Notes: a model not told the origin generated them from the letters alone. A DNA stretch of 64,000 bases from an uncultured Pseudomonadales bacterium (GCA_943787595.1 CALSNA010000002.1:62001-126000), one strand, 5' to 3'. Shown: positions 41,336-51,750, numbered from the stretch's first letter. Made by a program: numbers and translations.

Positions 41336-41700
41336 TTAGTTAATGACTTCAGAGATCAACAACAGCGAAATTATAACCAGCTTGGCAAGCATAATGTTGC
41401 CATAAGGGGTGGCTATTAATGATAAAAACCCAACAAGATATAGGTAAACACAATCTCTGCCATGACCAATACGCCAACATAACTCATCGTATAAATCCTG
41501 AATCGAGGAGCAATAACCTGAGGGTTTTGTAACATTTGCATGATACATAGCTTACAGCGGGGAAGCAAAGAGCCAAGCCAATGGGAAAATTCTACTAAAT
41601 GCACAATCTACCAATACCTGACAGGGTATGCTCCTGTTGCAAGCTTAGGTAACAAAGTAGCATGGTGCTCAGACAGCTTCATCAGCGAAGCTTTAGCCAT
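41336..41700 (-). pseudogene. Possible CopD-like membrane protein relic
   Basis: Fragments in two minus-strand frames: LVEFSHWLGSLL and SYVGVLVMAEIVFTYILLG, then VGFLSLIATPYGNIMLAKLV and LLLISEVIN. The order HxxxxxxWLGxLL, then LxxTPYGxxLLxK, is that of CopD-family copper-resistance membrane proteins. It lies just downstream of a cytochrome c gene on the same strand, a pairing I have seen for CopD homologues. Fragmentary, so tentative. Confidence 0.45.
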
Positions 41701-41916
41701 TAGTACAGGATCATTTTTCTGGTCAGACAAGTGATTCAACGTCGAACCTGTATATTTCCAATAAGTTTTACCGAAGATCTGAAAAAAATATCTCTATTTC
41801 AGTGAGCGACTGTTTCAGTTTTGCACCATTTTTTGGTACTAAGGACACAAGATTTGCATAGGTAAGTGTTGAGAACATTAGCGGAAAAACCCAAAATCCT
41901 GAAAATTTTTTAATGT

Positions 41917-42420
41917 CTAGCCATCTTCTTTCTGAGCGTTGGCACGCGCGTTTATCTGGTCATGTTGGCGTTGAATACGTCTAGGCCAAGTGCTTTTGAC
42001 ATAAGAAAGAACAGCTATTATCTGTTCATCAGTCAACTGGTCTTCATAAGCCGGCATGTTGTTTGGGTATTTTTTACCAATCATCTTTTCAATTCCATAT
42101 TTGGTCATTGAGAAAAGATAATCATCAGAGTGATGCCAAGTGTGTCCTGTCTTATCATGAGGTGGTGCAGGCATATAGCCATTAGAATCACGCTGATGCC
42201 AGCTTAGTTGCCCTTCCAGTTTGACACCATGACAAGCAGCACATTTCTGTGCATACACCTGTTGACCAAGAGATACGACGTCTTTGTCATCTGGCTCGAG
42301 AACAACCTTGATATGTGCCTGATCACCGAAGGATGCCAAATAGTAAAACAATCCGAGAATAGAAAGTAAAAATGCTCCAACAATGCCAAACAACAGAAAC
42401 TTGTTAGCTTTTGTCTTCAT
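41917..42420 (-). CDS. Membrane-anchored monohaem cytochrome c
   Basis: 167 residues: an N-terminal membrane helix (LLFGIVGAFLLSILGLFYYL) and a class I cytochrome c domain with CAACHG at 60-65 and a probable axial Met in NNMPAYEDQLTDEQ (about 122). AAGGA precedes the ATG. The polar C-terminal tail (ARANAQKEDG) is typical of such proteins. Partner unknown; possibly the damaged CopD-like gene downstream. Confidence 0.88.
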   Translation of the reverse strand: MKTKANKFLLFGIVGAFLLSILGLFYYLASFGDQAHIKVVLEPDDKDVVSLGQQVYAQKCAACHGVKLEGQLSWHQRDSNGYMPAPPHDKTGHTWHHSDDYLFSMTKYGIEKMIGKKYPNNMPAYEDQLTDEQIIAVLSYVKSTWPRRIQRQHDQINARANAQKEDG

Positions 42421-42589
42421 AGTTTGTCCTTAATAACATACCTTGCCCAGCACCTTGAGCCGCGATTGATTTTAAGGTAGGGCGTAAAAAGCCAGCAAGT
42501 AACGTTAAAAAGATCACTTACCATGCAAGTATAGTAACAGTAGTTAGTATTATAGCCATGCATAGTGGCGCAACTCAAGGTAACAAGGG

Positions 42590-43861
42590 CTAGCTGATCA
42601 TACAGTGAGGATCTATAATCTTGCTGGCCAAGGCGGTAGCACTTAGCGGTGTAATGCTTTGAGGTCTAGGAAAAGTCATAACCTCCCTAATAATTTGGGC
42701 CAATGCTCGTGGAGAAATATGGTTCGGCGATACAACTGTGGCTTGGCCAGCCCGTTCCAAATCTGCAGCGTTAGCAAACTGGTCTGTTGAAAAAGGCAAT
42801 ACTATTTGACGTACCCCCATGCCCAGAGCTTCCTGTACACTATTATTACCGCCATGATGTATGATGATATCGCATGCATGCAACAGTGCCACTTGGGGTA
42901 ACCTTGGTGCCAAAAGCCATCCTCTTGGTAAAGGTTCAAATATCGAGATAGGAGTTGAACCAATAGCCATTGCCACACGGACAACCACTTGTTGCAGGGC
43001 GACTGATAGATTGGTCAATACATCTGTCCTATGAGATAGGAAAGAACCTAAGGCAACATACACTATAGGTCGGCTATCCTTTTGATCAAGCCATCGGCGA
43101 TAACTGGGCGTGAGCGGTTCTCCACGTATCAAGGGACCAATAAATTGATGATTCATTGGCAGGTGCTCTGAACGTTCAGTGGCGTGATACTGCTCTAGGC
43201 TATTGTAGAGTACCTGATCGCCGTGGACACGAAAAGCATCTCTGACTGGCCGCATGTTTGGTGCAATAGAGAACAGGGCCGTATTCCAGCGGTCTGTGAA
43301 GACAGCGGTAACACGATCAGTAATGTCTTCCAGTCTAGTCAATGCTGCAAGATCAGGCAACATACACGACGGCCAGATTGAGGGGATACCATAACGCTCA
43401 TTGCCAACAGGCAATTGACTTGGATGACCTGGAACAAGGGTTGTAAAGGATCTTCCCGTTGCATATACACCCAAAGTTGACCCAAAAGATACATGATCAA
43501 GCAGGATATTATCAGGATTTATTTGGTCGCATAGTTGTGCTATCTGCCTTGCTACATGCTCAGGTTGCCAGAGTAAATCCTTTTCTCTATCCAGAGCCTG
43601 GCAACGGAGCGTCGCTATAGGACCACCATGAGTGGCGTTTAGAAAACGTCTAATTGCTACGTCCTTACTGGCAATGCCATCATTACTCTGCTGACTTAAT
43701 TGTAATGATACCCATTCAAAACCTGCTGCGTGTACGTGTGGTGCCATATTCATCCCTGTGGCAATAATAACGCGTTGCCCTACAAGTTTTGCAGAACCCG
43801 CAATGACGGCCAAAGGACTATAATGGGAAATAAAGTCAGGGCTAATCACAAGCAATGTCAT
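42590..43861 (-). CDS. GT1-family glycosyltransferase (UGT-like)
   Basis: 423 residues with the GT-B fold. The N-terminal HYSPLAVIAGSAKLVGQRV and the C-terminal donor-binding region (VYVALGSFLSHRTDV, then ACDIIIHHGGNNSVQEALGM with the HHGG motif, and LPFSTDQFANAADLE) resemble GT1 enzymes that glycosylate macrolides, sterols or lipids. The start overlaps the stop of the upstream HEAT/GT4 gene by ATGA, so the two are co-translated and probably act on the same molecule. The acceptor is unknown. Confidence 0.85.
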   Translation of the reverse strand: MTLLVISPDFISHYSPLAVIAGSAKLVGQRVIIATGMNMAPHVHAAGFEWVSLQLSQQSNDGIASKDVAIRRFLNATHGGPIATLRCQALDREKDLLWQPEHVARQIAQLCDQINPDNILLDHVSFGSTLGVYATGRSFTTLVPGHPSQLPVGNERYGIPSIWPSCMLPDLAALTRLEDITDRVTAVFTDRWNTALFSIAPNMRPVRDAFRVHGDQVLYNSLEQYHATERSEHLPMNHQFIGPLIRGEPLTPSYRRWLDQKDSRPIVYVALGSFLSHRTDVLTNLSVALQQVVVRVAMAIGSTPISIFEPLPRGWLLAPRLPQVALLHACDIIIHHGGNNSVQEALGMGVRQIVLPFSTDQFANAADLERAGQATVVSPNHISPRALAQIIREVMTFPRPQSITPLSATALASKIIDPHCMIS

Positions 43862-46026
43862 GGCTGATCACGCCCAGTCAAATATAACGATGCCAGCTTT
43901 TTAGCCATAGTATCAATCGTGTATCGTTCTGCAACCATCTTGCGTACTCTGGAGATCCTTCCAGGATTATTAACCAAACCAAATCCCTGATGAATTGCAT
44001 ATCCAAGATCACGCTGAGAGTCTACAAGGATACCTGTGTCACCGTGCTCAATGTAGGTTAACGGCCCTCCAGCACTCGGTGCAACAACAACTAGACCTGT
44101 AGCCAGTGCTTCAAGTAAAGCCAAACCAAACTCCTCTTTCGGGGCACCATCAACATAAATACCACCACTCGCCCAGTACCCTACCTGACCTTTCATGGTC
44201 GCTATCATTAAGCATGCAACATCAGAATGAGAACGCCCACCTAATAGAGTAAGGCCAGAGCGTCGAGAATCGTTGAGCGGTACAGCCTTATTAATTGCAC
44301 TAATAACACCCATTTCGATACTTGACGGGCAATCGAGATTACCGCCTGCAATTACCAAATTACAGCGATTATATAAGCGGGGATCACCAGCCCAAGCAAT
44401 CACGACACGTTCCATCCCCTTGCCTGGATGAAAACGCCCGACGCTCAGTAATATGGGTAGATGCCGCCGCGTTGTACAAATTTGCCTAGCCAAATCCCCA
44501 ATAATACCTTGTTCACGATTGTGATGTGTTACTGAGTAATTCTGTGCAGCTTGGTGGATTAGCCCAATATCAATGCCTTCCGCTATAGTCACAGAGCGCT
44601 GCTTATGCTGACGCGAACCCTTACGGATATCTTGTAGTAAGATACGACATTTCGGTTGAGGGAAAACAGCCAACTGACTGGCATTTCGAGCCATATGCTC
44701 AAGCATGCGAGCCCGAAACCAGAGGTTATTTTTAGCATCAGCAGCCAAAAAAGAAACTCGATTTAGTTGTTTGCTAGAACATAATGATTGCACTAAGTTA
44801 TGAGGGTCTGGTGCAAAGCTAAAGCATATAGGAATCGCCAGATCATTGGCCACCTGCGAAGCAGCAAGGGTAGCCACATCAAGCATTCGTAGATGCATTA
44901 AGTCAATGGATCCAAAGTTAAACAAAACGCGTTTAATACCACGTTTAATAACAGGCAGATGTTCCCAGGCATTTGTACTGTTCATTGGTCGGGCTGCATC
45001 ACCAGCAGCAATGATACCGTATGACAGTGGAGTATTGCCACAATCTGTAAGACTGGCAATGGCATCAACAATACTACCAACACCGATGGTAATCACCTGA
45101 CTGATGCCAGGTTGGCGAGTCAGTGCTTTGCCCAGTGAGACTAATAAACTAGCCACACCTCCAGTTTCACCACGCCCCCCAGAGCTGAGGTTATGATCTA
45201 CCTTTGCAAGCACCAATTGACAGATGCGCATGGCAATATCGTGCTCAATACGTGGCTTTTGATACAACGTTTTTTGATCGTTGATAGCCAAAGTTGCATA
45301 CGTACCGACTTCATTATCACTATTTGCTAGCTGGTTGAGTAAAGCATCAAATGAGCCAGTTCGACTACCTATTGCACTGATGGCTGCCAAGCGTACCGGC
45401 AAAGATTCATCAGTATCAACAGCTAGGCGAGAGAGTATTTCACTAGCATCTGGAGTAATCAAAACGCCGATAAGATCAACCAAACGGGCACGCATTGCAT
45501 CATCATTATCATTGGTTGCTAAAATCTGGAGTACCATCTTGGTAATCAATATAGGTTCAAGATGTGCCCAATGGCTTAGTGTTTGATGGGCATGCATGGT
45601 ATCAATGCCGCCCACAGAAAGTTGTTCTATTAGCAACGGCAAGGCAGCTGGAATAGGATGCCGGCGGGCCAATTTCCAGGCAACCTGGCGCCGCACACTG
45701 ATATCTGGGTGTGTCAGGCAATCAACCAGTGCTTTATTAGTGTCTTTATGCTGCATCTCAGACAGGGCTTCAATAGCAAACAGACTACTTAAAGCATCTT
45801 CTTTAGCCATTGCTACCAAATTTTCCAGCAAGGTAGTGGAACCAGACATGTTTTTGGCAAAACCAGAAAGCCGGGCAGATTGATTAAGCATCTGGGTGAA
45901 ATCAGTCAAATCAGCCGCCTGATTAAGTTCATCGATCAGCGTGCGGCCATTACATTCCAGGCAATGGTAGGCTGAATGCATTGAATGGTAACTGATGTTC
46001 TGCTGTTGTATACTCAAATTTTCCAC
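43858..46026 (-). CDS. HEAT-repeat/GT4 glycosyltransferase fusion
   Basis: 722 residues. The first part (about 60-260) has HEAT-like helical repeats (LFAIEALSEMQHKDTNKALV, DISVRRQVAWKLARRHPIPA). A GT-B GT4 enzyme follows: N-terminal Rossmann with SSGGRGETGGVASLLVSLGK near 285-305, and C-terminal ILLSVGRFHPGKGMERVVIA with the EX7E motif EEFGLALLE (Glu631, Glu639). The layout recalls sucrose-phosphate-synthase-like GT4s. The start is a GTG at 46026; ATG 45981 is possible. A HEAT domain fused to a GT is unusual and may dock a large acceptor. No known pathway fits. Confidence 0.82.
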   Translation of the reverse strand: MENLSIQQQNISYHSMHSAYHCLECNGRTLIDELNQAADLTDFTQMLNQSARLSGFAKNMSGSTTLLENLVAMAKEDALSSLFAIEALSEMQHKDTNKALVDCLTHPDISVRRQVAWKLARRHPIPAALPLLIEQLSVGGIDTMHAHQTLSHWAHLEPILITKMVLQILATNDNDDAMRARLVDLIGVLITPDASEILSRLAVDTDESLPVRLAAISAIGSRTGSFDALLNQLANSDNEVGTYATLAINDQKTLYQKPRIEHDIAMRICQLVLAKVDHNLSSGGRGETGGVASLLVSLGKALTRQPGISQVITIGVGSIVDAIASLTDCGNTPLSYGIIAAGDAARPMNSTNAWEHLPVIKRGIKRVLFNFGSIDLMHLRMLDVATLAASQVANDLAIPICFSFAPDPHNLVQSLCSSKQLNRVSFLAADAKNNLWFRARMLEHMARNASQLAVFPQPKCRILLQDIRKGSRQHKQRSVTIAEGIDIGLIHQAAQNYSVTHHNREQGIIGDLARQICTTRRHLPILLSVGRFHPGKGMERVVIAWAGDPRLYNRCNLVIAGGNLDCPSSIEMGVISAINKAVPLNDSRRSGLTLLGGRSHSDVACLMIATMKGQVGYWASGGIYVDGAPKEEFGLALLEALATGLVVVAPSAGGPLTYIEHGDTGILVDSQRDLGYAIHQGFGLVNNPGRISRVRKMVAERYTIDTMAKKLASLYLTGRDQP

Positions 46027-47086
46027 ATATTTTCCACATGCATACCAAAGATATATGTCAACCCAGTAAGTTGTATAAAGCCCAGGTTAATATCCTATTA
46101 TTTTGTTTAAGAGTACGTTGTATCTAACGCTAATCCATTGAGATCAGTATTACGAATCTTCCGCGCTCTGGGGCAAAGCATGACCTTTGTTAGCGAAGAT
46201 GCAGCCACAAATGACGTATTCGGATATGTAATTGGTATCATATCACTGCCTATATCGTGAGGTTGTTGACATCATCTGATTTAGATGCATCCCACATTAT
46301 CAATCTTAAGCCCCTAATTTAATATCAATATCAAGCGCCTCACTATTAAAATAATCGGCCACTTTGAGCCTTCTAAACGGACCCTAGTATTGTTATACAT
46401 CATGTCTGAAAGCTGTGCATCCGCAACCAATTAATTAGATTAAGGCGTGTGCAGCGATAATTTGGCTGTACAAATTAATATCGTGTATTTCAACTCAGGC
46501 TCAGATTGAGTTGTAAGGACACACACTAATTATTCCTATGCTTTCAGAAGTAACCCAATATTTATAATCGTCTATAGCACTTGGATAAACCTCATCAGGA
46601 ATGTTTATCGATCAACAACGGAGCATCCTCATTTAGAGTAGGCTGATTAACAAACCGAATGGCCTAATGGGCAATTTGAAAAGGCGGAGCGGTACCGGCT
46701 GTAAACTGCTGATCAACTTAAATATAACAATCAATATCAATTATATAAGCTATTGTGTTTATGTTGTATTAGTGCGTATAGTATTTATAACTTCTGTACA
46801 TTCTTATATTCTGGTTCGACCATCTAACTGAGCATAAGGCATAGTAGAAATATTGCGCTGTAGGCGAAATCCTATGCCGAATAGCTTATGCGTGTATAGA
46901 GACCTGCCATTAATTAGTGCCCTCTTTATTTTAACTCAGATGACCAATTCAATGACTGCCTATAGGCTTTGCCATCAGCGATAATCTACCATATATTTGG
47001 TAAACGCATGTGAATTTGTCATGGCCAATTTTCACATCAGGCAATCATATTGTTATTTCAATAATTAACATTTCAGATATTATTAC
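46027..47086. other. Long gap upstream of the HEAT/GT4 gene
   Basis: About 1.06 kb, no gene recognised on either strand. It holds the promoter of the minus-strand glycosyltransferase pair and the decayed left flank of the renalase relic. Confidence 0.45.
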
Positions 47087-48071
47087 ATGACAAAGATTGC
47101 TGTTATTGGCACTTGTCTATTAGGTTTATCGGCCGCATACCTATTAAAAGATCAGAGCGAACTCACTATTTTTGGAAAAGATATTGGTGTGGGTTGACGT
47201 ATGTCCACACGCTATGTTGAGCCCTACTTTTTGACCATGGGGTACAATATCTCACTGTTCGTACCAAAGCATTTGAAGAATTTGTTCAGCCACTCATTAA
47301 TTGTGGTTTGCTGGAACGATGGAACGCTCAATATGTGAAGTTTGACCGCAACCGCATCATAGAACGAAAAGACTGGTTTGATGATGGGCCTCGCTATGTC
47401 GGTGTCCCTAATACGAATAATATAGACCTGTACTTAGTCAAATATTTCAATATTAAACTTAATACCAGAATTATTTCACTGAAGCAGGATGACAAGTGGT
47501 AGTTGTCGGATAAGCGAGGTCGCGTGCACAAGAATTTTGACTGAGTCATTTCAGCTATACCATCTCCTCAAGTATCAGAACCTCTTACCTACACCATTAA
47601 AGTATCATGCTAATATTCAAGCCATTGATATGAAGACATGTTTTGCTTTAATGCTTGGTTGTTATAAATATTTACCACTAGAATTTGAAGCCAAGCATAT
47701 CACGAATACTGATTTGAGTTGGTTGGCAGTAAATAATCACAAATCTGGCCGCTCTAACATATTTACCTTGATGGCCAATTCATCAAAAACATATGAAAAA
47801 GAACACATTGATGCTGATCGTAAAGCAGTTATGCATGCTCTGTGTTCGGAAACAAGTCGTACCATAGGTCATGATGTCAGTGTTGCTGACTATAAAATAA
47901 TTTATGTTTGACGATATGCCAATAATGCCAAGCAGTGAAAACTGCCCCATACTGATTGATCAAGACCTAAAGCTTGTGGCATGCGGTGACTGATGACTTG
48001 GAAGACGTATTGAAGGAGGTTTCACCTCTGCTTACAACCTTGCTGATACAATGAAAAAGAGCATTAGCTAG
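47087..48071 (+). pseudogene. Renalase-like FAD oxidoreductase relic
   Basis: From ATG 47087: KIAVIGTCLLGLSAAYLLKD (the FAD-binding GxGxxG, with G-to-T change), then in shifted frames RMSTRYVEP, GVQYLTVRTKAFEEFVQPLI, DNAGs-like DDGPRYVGVPNTN, IQAIDMKTCFALMLGCYKYL, and TSRTIGHDVSVADYKI and the end GGFTSAYNLADTMKKSIS. These follow the order of COG3380/renalase-like flavoproteins. Several shifts and stops (for instance TGA after KDIGVG) show it is dead. Its neighbour is an SDR relic, as in photolyase-associated clusters. Confidence 0.8.
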
Positions 48072-48822
48072 TGCATAACACCCAAAGATATTGCTATTGT
48101 CGGATATTCCAGCATTATTGCTAACGTGTTTACAGAGCGTTTATCTTCTGCATTTATATCAGAGTAAGAACTAAAAACATAATCTTCCAAACGTTATATT
48201 ATGCATTTGACCTTAACCGCCGGGGTTTTACTCCTCAAAAATTATCCAAAATTACTATCGAATCCAACATGACAGTAAGCAGTTTATCATTTATATTTAC
48301 ACCTAAAGTAAACTCAGATGGTATGCTCAAACGTCACGTTTATTAATCTTGATCCAGCTCCGAATGTGCACCAACACAAGAAAATTGCCATGAGTCATAT
48401 TCAATGATCATAGAAGCAACCAAGCTGAGTCAAAAGCTCCTGCAAGCATAAGAATATTGTACATGTGACATGAATCTTATTTGCCAAGTAGGTATAATTA
48501 TGGCTATATACTCCTTAGCCGTTTCAGCAATGCTAGGCTTAACACCGGAGCCATATCTCGTTCTAAAAACGGCACTAAATACGCTAATTAAAAGCATAAC
48601 CATTGAAACAAGAAAGTACAATACACAGATCATCATCGTCAATGTTAATTGAAGGTGGGTAGTGACTTGTCCAAGCCCTGGGAAATAAATTTACCCAATG
48701 GCACGCTATGCATGATTAAATGTTGTATGGTTCACGCTTCAGGAGACTTTGGAGCATCTTAAGCATCAACATAGGCGATACATGTTTTTACTGAGGTAGA
48801 GCAGCCCTTTTAGCGTATTTTT
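48072..48822 (+). pseudogene. CsgA-like short-chain dehydrogenase relic
   Basis: Fragments: KDIAIVGYSSIIANVFTERL at the start, a middle of poor quality, KNGTKYANxKHNH in the active-site zone, and the typical end DLSKPWEINLPNGTLCMIKC then INIGDTCFY. The end matches the CsgA-type SDR (VDTDLSKPWExNLPxGTLxTPEQ). Stops occur throughout. It lies right after the renalase relic. Confidence 0.65.
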
Positions 48823-49557
48823 TATTCCGCCTGTAGATGGCTATGCGTGGAGTATCTGTAGGTTTTCTATCCGTTATTAAAAAGACTATCGGCTTTCAAT
48901 CCCCTTTCGCTCATGTGCCGTTTGATTAATTTTCTGGTCCATTTTGGACATCACCTGCTCAAGCACTTTTACCTAATAGACGTGCCTACTAATAAATATA
49001 CCGGTAATCTTCTCATATTATCTTCGTGCGTATCCTGTTTTTATAAATGGCTTTATGTTTCTGTATTTATCGTTTGTTTAAGGATCTTATCTCGATGGTG
49101 TTACCTATAGTGATAAACTTCCATTGCCCTAAGCTTCGATATAATTCCTCTAACATTACCAATCCTTTGTCAGAACACTTTATATCATTTGCAATATAAA
49201 AATTTTTAAAGCCCTTGTTAAATTTTGATGGAATTCATTTGTATAGTCTTATTGAATCAAAGAAATATCCATGCAAGATTCCTGATTTTTTATTTACGGA
49301 TACGATTGTCTTTCAAATATCACTATTTTCATGTACCAGAATATATGTTCTGGGAGAGTAATGACTAAAGACCAATCCCCATTGGGAAATAATAAGTACA
49401 TAGTATCATTATGATACTAATAGAAATTTCTAGTTTTAGATTAATGATAACGATCCATTATTCAATCTTTCTTATGATACAATTCCGTTCTTACAATAGG
49501 TAGATTTGGTTTTAATATCAAATTCCAATCGAAAACTACGTCATTAAGGACAGTTTG
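48823..49557. other. Gap before the Ter island
   Basis: About 730 bases with no recognised gene except a palindrome at 49401-49419. A 65-codon frame (48913-49110) is hydrophobic, without family resemblance. Confidence 0.45.
49401..49419. promoter_or_regulatory. Perfect palindrome, candidate operator of the Ter island
   Basis: TAGTATCAT-T-ATGATACTA: nine base pairs around one central base, with no mismatch. It lies 139 bases before the first Ter gene. The half-site ATGATAC recurs at 49474-49480, overlapping a -10-like TATGAT (49473-49478). Such spacing suggests binding by a dimeric regulator near the promoter. No regulator gene is adjacent. Confidence 0.55.
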
Positions 49558-50574
49558 ATGAACAACTTGAAATATTTTAAAGGCAGCCTGCTAGTAACTG
49601 TAATAGGCGCCGCAGCTGGCTATCATATAGGTGGCCTAGAAGCGCTTTTTCTAGTTTGTGTGCTTTCTGTTCTTGAAATTTCATTGTCTTTTGACAATGC
49701 AGTCGTGAACGCAACAGTACTGAAGGACATGGATGCTAAATGGCGCAAGCGTTTCCTAACTTGGGGCATTTTAATCGCAGTATTCGGAATGCGGATTATA
49801 TTTCCTGTTGCAGTTGTATCGATTATTGCATCAGTTTCACCTTGGGAGGCTATACAGATAGCCCTCAATGATCCTGCACATTATCAAGCATTGATGGAAA
49901 GTGCTCATGTGTCATTAATGGGCTTTGGCGGATCATTCTTGATGTTGGTTGGATTGGATTTCTTTCTGAGTGAAGGTAAGGATAATCATTGGATTGGATT
50001 TATCGAGCGCCCTTTTTTATACGTTGGCACAATCAAGTTTGCTGCTGAGATATTAACTGTTCTGGCTATCTTGTTGGTTGCTGGCGTTTACTTACCCGAA
50101 ACTGAACAATTGTCATTCATGTACTCAGGAGTCGCTGGTGTTGCGGCCTTTACTGCTATTCATAAGCTGGCTTCGTTTATGGGATCCAGTGAAGAAAATA
50201 GAGTATCAGACGCCACCAATACAGCAGCAAAAAGTGGTCTGGGCATGTTTCTATACTTAGAAATTCTAGATGCTTCTTTCAGCTTTGATGGTGTTATTGG
50301 TGCATTTGCTATCACCACAAATTTGTTCATCATTGCTATTGGCTTAGGGATAGGTGCAATGTTTGTTCGCTCCCTTACCATTCTTTTGGTAGAGAAAGAA
50401 ACTCTGAATAAATACCGCTATTTAGAGCATGGGGCATTCTATGCAATAATCGCTCTAGCAATCATAATGTTCCTAAAAACGTTTATACATGTGCCTGAGA
50501 TGATCACAGGTATGATCGGTGCAGGATTCATTGTGGTTTCATTTATTCACTCTTTGATGTCAAAAGAAGACTAA
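49558..50574 (+). CDS. DUF475/TerC-like integral membrane protein
   Basis: 338 residues with about nine membrane helices. The LEISLSFDNAVVNATVL block (about 41-57) and LDASFSFDGVIGAF (about 240-253), each with an acidic SFDN/SFDG pair in the membrane, mark the DUF475 branch of the TerC superfamily, thought to move or sense metal ions. AAGGA lies 7 bases before the ATG at 49558. First gene of the Ter island; a 81-base gap separates it from TerD. Confidence 0.85.
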   Translation: MNNLKYFKGSLLVTVIGAAAGYHIGGLEALFLVCVLSVLEISLSFDNAVVNATVLKDMDAKWRKRFLTWGILIAVFGMRIIFPVAVVSIIASVSPWEAIQIALNDPAHYQALMESAHVSLMGFGGSFLMLVGLDFFLSEGKDNHWIGFIERPFLYVGTIKFAAEILTVLAILLVAGVYLPETEQLSFMYSGVAGVAAFTAIHKLASFMGSSEENRVSDATNTAAKSGLGMFLYLEILDASFSFDGVIGAFAITTNLFIIAIGLGIGAMFVRSLTILLVEKETLNKYRYLEHGAFYAIIALAIIMFLKTFIHVPEMITGMIGAGFIVVSFIHSLMSKED

Positions 50575-50655
50575 TCCACTGCTTTTCAGGCATATAAATA
50601 TTTGTTAAATAAATAATTTAAAGTTTAAGAGCTAACCAACTAAGGGATTTTAATT

Positions 50656-51264
50656 ATGGCAATTAGTTTGGAAAAAGGTCAACGCGTTAGTCTGGAAAAA
50701 AATGGTTCAGGCTTGAATGAAGTATGCGTAGGAGTTAACTGGGGGGCGATCGATAAGAAAGGCTTTTTCGGTGGAATTTCAAAAGTTGCAGTTGATTTGG
50801 ATGCTAGTGTGGCTACCTTTACTGCAGATAAGAAATTAGTCAATGTTGTTTACTTCGGTCAACTAAAAACTCCATGTGGCTCAATTCAGCACAGTGGTGA
50901 TGATCTAACAGGGGATATGGATGGCGATGACGGCCTAGACAATGAGATAATCACTATCAAGATGAATGGCCTTCCACAAAACATAGAAAAAATTTCCGTT
51001 GTATTGAACAGTTTTCAAGGCCAAGACTTTGCAACAATTCCTTTTGCAAGTGTACGTCTTTATGAAGGCACTCCTACTCGTGTCGATAATGTAATTGCAA
51101 ACTACAACATTGCAAACGATTCAACATTCAAGGGTTCGGTATCTATGGTTTTGGGGATTTTGTATCGACATAACAGTGGTTGGAAATTCCGCGCTGTAGG
51201 CGAGTCAACTTTGGATCGAAAACTGGAAGGAACCCTCCAAACAGTACAATCAAGCTTTCTGTAG
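50656..51264 (+). CDS. TerD-family stress protein (TerZ/TerX-like)
   Basis: 202 residues of the TerD fold: MAISLEKGQRVSLEKNGSGL at the start, NWGAIDKKGFFGGISKVAVD (an insertion seen in the TerZ/TerX type), LDASVATF, and the calcium-binding HSGDDLTGDMDGDDG (about 82-96). Cytosolic TerD proteins bind calcium and gather near the membrane around TerC. Next to TerB, 25 bases downstream. Confidence 0.9.
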   Translation: MAISLEKGQRVSLEKNGSGLNEVCVGVNWGAIDKKGFFGGISKVAVDLDASVATFTADKKLVNVVYFGQLKTPCGSIQHSGDDLTGDMDGDDGLDNEIITIKMNGLPQNIEKISVVLNSFQGQDFATIPFASVRLYEGTPTRVDNVIANYNIANDSTFKGSVSMVLGILYRHNSGWKFRAVGESTLDRKLEGTLQTVQSSFL

Positions 51265-51289
51265 TGCTTTATCAAACAAGGGAAAACTA

Positions 51290-51739
51290 ATGTTAGATTC
51301 ATTGCTCGATTCTGTAAAAAAGAAAGCTTCAGAATTAAAAAAAGGGGCGCTACAGTTCAAAAATAAAAGTTTTTTGAACGCTTGTGCAGCCGGCTCTGTT
51401 TTAATTGCTCGTGCTGATGGCGATATAAGCTCACAAGAAAAACAGAAAATGATGGCGCTTATTACCCACAACGAAGCACTAAAGGTATTTGATCAAGCTG
51501 ATGTCATCAAAGTATTTAATGAGTACTTGGGGTACTTCGAATTTGATGTTGACGTAGGTGAATCAAAGTCTTGTGAAGCGTTAAATAAAATTCGCAGTGA
51601 CAATACTCAGTGCCGTACGCTGATGCGTTTAGTAATCGCTATTGCGGCAGCCGATGGGAACTTCGACTCTGATGAAAAAATTATCGCAAAGAAAGTCGCT
51701 TTAGAACTGGGTCTAATCCCCTCCGAGTTTGACTTTTAA
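51290..51739 (+). CDS. terB: TerB-family protein
   Basis: 149 residues, all-alpha. The N-terminal amphipathic helix LDSLLDSVKKKASELKKGAL and SVLIARADGDISSQEKQKMM and AIAAADGNFDSDEKIIAKKV show the paired acidic DG-type metal sites of TerB. It links TerC at the membrane to TerD proteins. An AGGG-type ribosome site precedes the ATG. Confidence 0.9.
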   Translation: MLDSLLDSVKKKASELKKGALQFKNKSFLNACAAGSVLIARADGDISSQEKQKMMALITHNEALKVFDQADVIKVFNEYLGYFEFDVDVGESKSCEALNKIRSDNTQCRTLMRLVIAIAAADGNFDSDEKIIAKKVALELGLIPSEFDF

Positions 51740-51750
51740 GGTAAGTCTTG

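Noticed and set aside
48913-49110. 65-codon frame as a remnant of a photolyase-cluster gene
   Set aside because: No recognisable motif.
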